A DNA stretch of 25,631 bases, from assembly GCA_040388785.1 (NCBI GenBank), contig JAZKBD010000028.1:1-25631 (forward strand), given 5' to 3'. The translations under genes and the position numbers were made by a program. Below the pieces are notes generated by a model. The model was not told the DNA's origin. It saw only the letters and a program-made list of their open reading frames with translations, and did not search any database. Positions within the stretch are counted from its first letter, which is position 1, and every line of letters begins with the position of its first letter. Positions 23,344 to 25,631 of this stretch are shown one piece after another. The stretch comes from 66-474 sp040388785 (GTDB lineage: Bacteria > Pseudomonadota > Gammaproteobacteria > Xanthomonadales > Rhodanobacteraceae).

Positions 23344-25631
23344 ATGCCGCACAAGAATCTCGAACTCAATCGCCCCACCGGCGACGAAGTCAAAACCACC
23401 ACGTGCTACATGTGCGCGTGCCGATGTGGCATTCGCGTGCACCTGAAGAACGGCCGCGTCCGCTACATCGATGGCAACCCCAAACACCCGGTCAATCGCG
23501 GCGTGATCTGCGCCAAGGGTTCATCGGGGATCATGCAGCACTACTCGCCGGCGCGTTTGCGCAAGCCGTTGCTGCGTGTCGGCGAACGCGGCGCGCGCGA
23601 GTTCCGCGAGATCGAATGGGACGAGGCGCTGGCGCTGGCGACCAAGTGGCTCTCCGACATCCGTGCGCGCAATCCGGATGAACTCGCGTTCTTCACCGGC
23701 CGCGACCAGTCGCAGGCGCTGACCGGCTGGTGGGCACAGCAGTTCGGCACCATCAATTACGCGGCGCATGGCGGCTTCTGTTCGGTCAACATGGCCGCCG
23801 CCGGCATGTACACCTTCGGCGGTTCGTTCTGGGAATTCGGCGAGCCCGACTGGGAACGCACGAAGTATTTGATGCTGTGGGGCGTCGCCGAGGACCACGA
23901 TTCCAATCCCATCAAGCTCGGCCTCGGCAAGATGAAGGCGCGCGGCGCCAAGGTCGTCGCGATCAATCCGGTGCGGACAGGTTATGCGTCGATCGCGGAC
24001 GAATGGGTGCCGGTGAATCCCGGCACCGATGGCCTGCTCGCGGGCGCGCTGATCCACGAATTGCTGCGCACCGACCGCGTGGATTTCGATTACCTCGTGC
24101 GTTACACGAATGCGCACCATCTGGTGATCCGTGCTCCGGGCTCCGCGGATGATGGCCTGATCGCGCGCGGTGCGGATGGCAAGCCGCTTTGCGCGGTGCG
24201 AAATGAAGCTCTCTCCCCCGACAGCTTCTCCGTCGGGGAAGGGGCGGCGCGTAGCGCCGAGCGCGCAGCGCTGGTGAGGGGGCAGGCCCGTCAGTCAACC
24301 GAAAGCGCGTCGAACGGCGCAGTTTCTTCCCCCTCACCCCAACCCTCTCCCCCGTCTCAAGCGACGGGGGAGAGGGAGAAAAGCGGGCGCGGCGAGTACC
24401 AAATCGCCGACGCCACGCAACCCGACATCGCGCCGCTGATCGCCGGCGAATACACGCTGCCGGACGGCCGCAACGCCGTGCCTGCATTCCAGATCATCGC
24501 CGAACGCTTCCTGGCCGACGAATACGCGCCGGAAAACGTCAGCACGCGCTGCGGCGTCGATGCCGCAACCATTCGTCGGCTCGCCAATGAAGTCGCGCAC
24601 GTGGCGTTCGACGAGGCCATCGAGCTGCCGATCGCATGGACCGACACCCACGGCCGCAAACACGACACGATGATCGGCCGCCCCGTGTCGATGCACGCGA
24701 TGCGCGGGATCGCCGCGCACGTCAACGGATTCCATACCTGCCGCACGATCCACCTGCTGCAGATCCTGCTGGGCGCGATCGACACGCCCGGCAGTTTCCG
24801 TTACCAGCCGCCGTATCCGAAGCCCGCGCCGCCCGGCAACAAGCCCGCGAAGTCACGCAAGCCGGACGGCACGCTCACGGGCAATCCGCTCGGCTATCCG
24901 CAATCGCCAGACGATCTGCTGGTGGATGAACGCGGCGCGCCGCGCCGCCTCGACCACGCCTTCAGTTGGGAATTCCCGCTGGCCGCGCACGGCCTGCTGC
25001 AATCGGTGATCCGCAACGCGGTGGACGGCGATCCGACGAAGATCGATACGCTGTTCCTGTTCATGGCCAACATGGGCTGGAACTCGGCGATGGACACCGC
25101 TGGCACGCGCAAGCTGCTGTGCGCGCGCGACGAAGCGGGCAACTACAAGATTCCGCACATCATCTACGTCGACGCCTACGATTCGGAAACGGTCGCATTT
25201 GCCGATCTGGTGCTGCCTGACACCACGTACCTCGAACGCTACGACTGCATCAGCCTGCTGGATCGTCCGATCAGCGACGCCGACATGGCGGCGGATGCGA
25301 TTCGCCAGCCCGTCGTGCAACCCGATCGCGACGTGCGGCCGTTCCAGGACTTGCTGCTGGACCTCGGCGCGCGCCTGAAGCTGCCGAACATGGCGGATCC
25401 GGACGGCAACGCGATCTACAAGAGCTACGCCGACTACATGGTGCGCCACGAACGTGCGCCGGGCGTGGGCCTGCTTGCAGGCTGGCGCGGCGCGGACGGG
25501 TCGCGGCAAGGCAAGGGCGCGCCGAATCCCGATCAACTGCAGCGCTATGTCGAGCACGGCTGCTTTTTCGAAACGAAGATTCCGGAAGCCGGCGCGTATT
25601 ACCGGATGGCCAACCGCGATTACCTCGAATG
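23344..25631 (+). CDS. Molybdopterin oxidoreductase, catalytic subunit (3' end outside window)
   Basis: Catalytic subunit of a DMSO-reductase-superfamily enzyme, complex iron-sulfur molybdoenzyme type; 762 codons are present and the reading is still open at base 25631. The start MPHKNLELNRPTGDEVK leads into a [4Fe-4S] motif with Cys21, Cys24, Cys28 and Cys56, ending GVICAKGSSGIMQHYSPARL. Further hallmarks are EIEWDEALALATKWL, FFTGRDQSQALTGWW, AHGGFCSVNMAAAG (Cys146 a possible Mo ligand), INPVRTGYASIADEWVPVNPGTDG and, later, DLVLPDTTYLERYDCISLLD. There is no twin-arginine signal, so it is probably cytoplasmic. The closest type I can recall is the sulfite dehydrogenase SoeA group; polysulfide- or thiosulfate-reductase-like enzymes are alternatives. 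Partner iron-sulfur and membrane subunits would be expected beyond the edge. Residues about 287-350 are a foreign-looking insert (see the repeat at 24208). Confidence 0.88.
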   Translation, partial: MPHKNLELNRPTGDEVKTTTCYMCACRCGIRVHLKNGRVRYIDGNPKHPVNRGVICAKGSSGIMQHYSPARLRKPLLRVGERGAREFREIEWDEALALATKWLSDIRARNPDELAFFTGRDQSQALTGWWAQQFGTINYAAHGGFCSVNMAAAGMYTFGGSFWEFGEPDWERTKYLMLWGVAEDHDSNPIKLGLGKMKARGAKVVAINPVRTGYASIADEWVPVNPGTDGLLAGALIHELLRTDRVDFDYLVRYTNAHHLVIRAPGSADDGLIARGADGKPLCAVRNEALSPDSFSVGEGAARSAERAALVRGQARQSTESASNGAVSSPSPQPSPPSQATGEREKSGRGEYQIADATQPDIAPLIAGEYTLPDGRNAVPAFQIIAERFLADEYAPENVSTRCGVDAATIRRLANEVAHVAFDEAIELPIAWTDTHGRKHDTMIGRPVSMHAMRGIAAHVNGFHTCRTIHLLQILLGAIDTPGSFRYQPPYPKPAPPGNKPAKSRKPDGTLTGNPLGYPQSPDDLLVDERGAPRRLDHAFSWEFPLAAHGLLQSVIRNAVDGDPTKIDTLFLFMANMGWNSAMDTAGTRKLLCARDEAGNYKIPHIIYVDAYDSETVAFADLVLPDTTYLERYDCISLLDRPISDADMAADAIRQPVVQPDRDVRPFQDLLLDLGARLKLPNMADPDGNAIYKSYADYMVRHERAPGVGLLAGWRGADGSRQGKGAPNPDQLQRYVEHGCFFETKIPEAGAYYRMANRDYLE
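24208..24380. repeat. Palindromic repeat element inserted in frame in the molybdoenzyme gene
   Basis: About 170 bases of nested inverted repeats inside the coding region: CCCCGAC/GTCGGGG (24216-24238), GGCGC/GCGCC (24246-24258), AGCGC/GCGCT (24260-24272), GGTGAGGGGG/CCCCCTCACC (24273-24282 and 24329-24338) and a perfect 14-base stem, CCCTCTCCCCCGTC/GACGGGGGAGAGGG (24343-24356 and 24363-24376). CCCCCTCACCCCAACCCTCT is a familiar intergenic repeat of proteobacteria. Here it stays in frame and is read as Ser/Pro/Ala-rich low-complexity sequence (VSSPSPQPSPPSQATGER), with no stop codon. Confidence 0.75.

Noticed and set aside
1..25631. tRNA, rRNA, CRISPR array, riboswitch or full insertion sequence
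   Set aside because: I looked through the gaps between genes and saw no cloverleaf, regularly spaced repeats, known aptamer core or transposase gene.
23344..25631. Firm naming of the molybdoenzyme as SoeA
   Set aside because: The similarity is from memory and the partner subunits are outside the window, so no gene symbol is given.

Overview
This window is high-GC, gene-dense chromosomal DNA from a gammaproteobacterium. The gene set points to Xanthomonadales, probably Rhodanobacteraceae (Rhodanobacter/Dyella/Luteibacter-like). The pointers are the mltB-rlpA-dacC-ybeD-lipB order, an E. coli-like UvrD, a MexE/MexF-type pump and small palindromic repeats scattered between genes. The family assignment is inference; no rRNA or other phylogenetic marker is present. 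A 10-base run of N inside uvrD shows the source is a scaffolded draft assembly.

Layout. 1-3400 (minus): RND efflux operon, adaptor then permease (permease cut by the window edge), with a divergent LysR regulator at 3543-4523. 4626-6187 (plus): a six-helix membrane protein and a SAM methyltransferase. 6240-7133 (minus): a secreted endonuclease/exonuclease/phosphatase-fold enzyme. 7252-8469 (plus): an MFS exporter. 8485-9708 (minus): a two-gene operon of an ABM-domain protein and an ETHE1-like persulfide dioxygenase. 9858-14195 (plus): a cell-envelope and lipoylation block, mltB-rlpA-dacC-ybeD-lipB, followed by prc (14373-16673). 16797-17669: a tiny two-helix membrane protein and a convergent YidB-family gene. 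17888-20022: uvrD with the sequencing gap. 20269-21185: a frameshifted, A+T-richer HNH endonuclease gene of homing type. 21255-23149 (minus): a WYL regulator overlapping a patatin-like phospholipase. 23344-end (plus): a large molybdopterin oxidoreductase, cut by the window edge.

How the genes fit together. MltB, RlpA and DacC all act on peptidoglycan, and Prc is known to control peptidoglycan hydrolases, so 9858-16673 is mostly a cell-wall remodelling region. LipB is a passenger that in related genomes usually sits next to lipA, which is absent here. The efflux operon and LysR gene share a control region with promoter-like elements on both strands and a T-N11-A palindrome.

The accessory signal lies from about 17.0 kb onward. 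It includes several palindromic repeats in the intergenic spaces, a broken HNH gene flanked by such repeats, and a repeat element that appears to have inserted in frame into the molybdoenzyme gene. No rRNA, tRNA, CRISPR array or complete insertion sequence was seen. No stretch over 300 bases lacks a gene; the longest gaps are 20023-20268, 17670-17887, 17016-17249 and 5196-5392.
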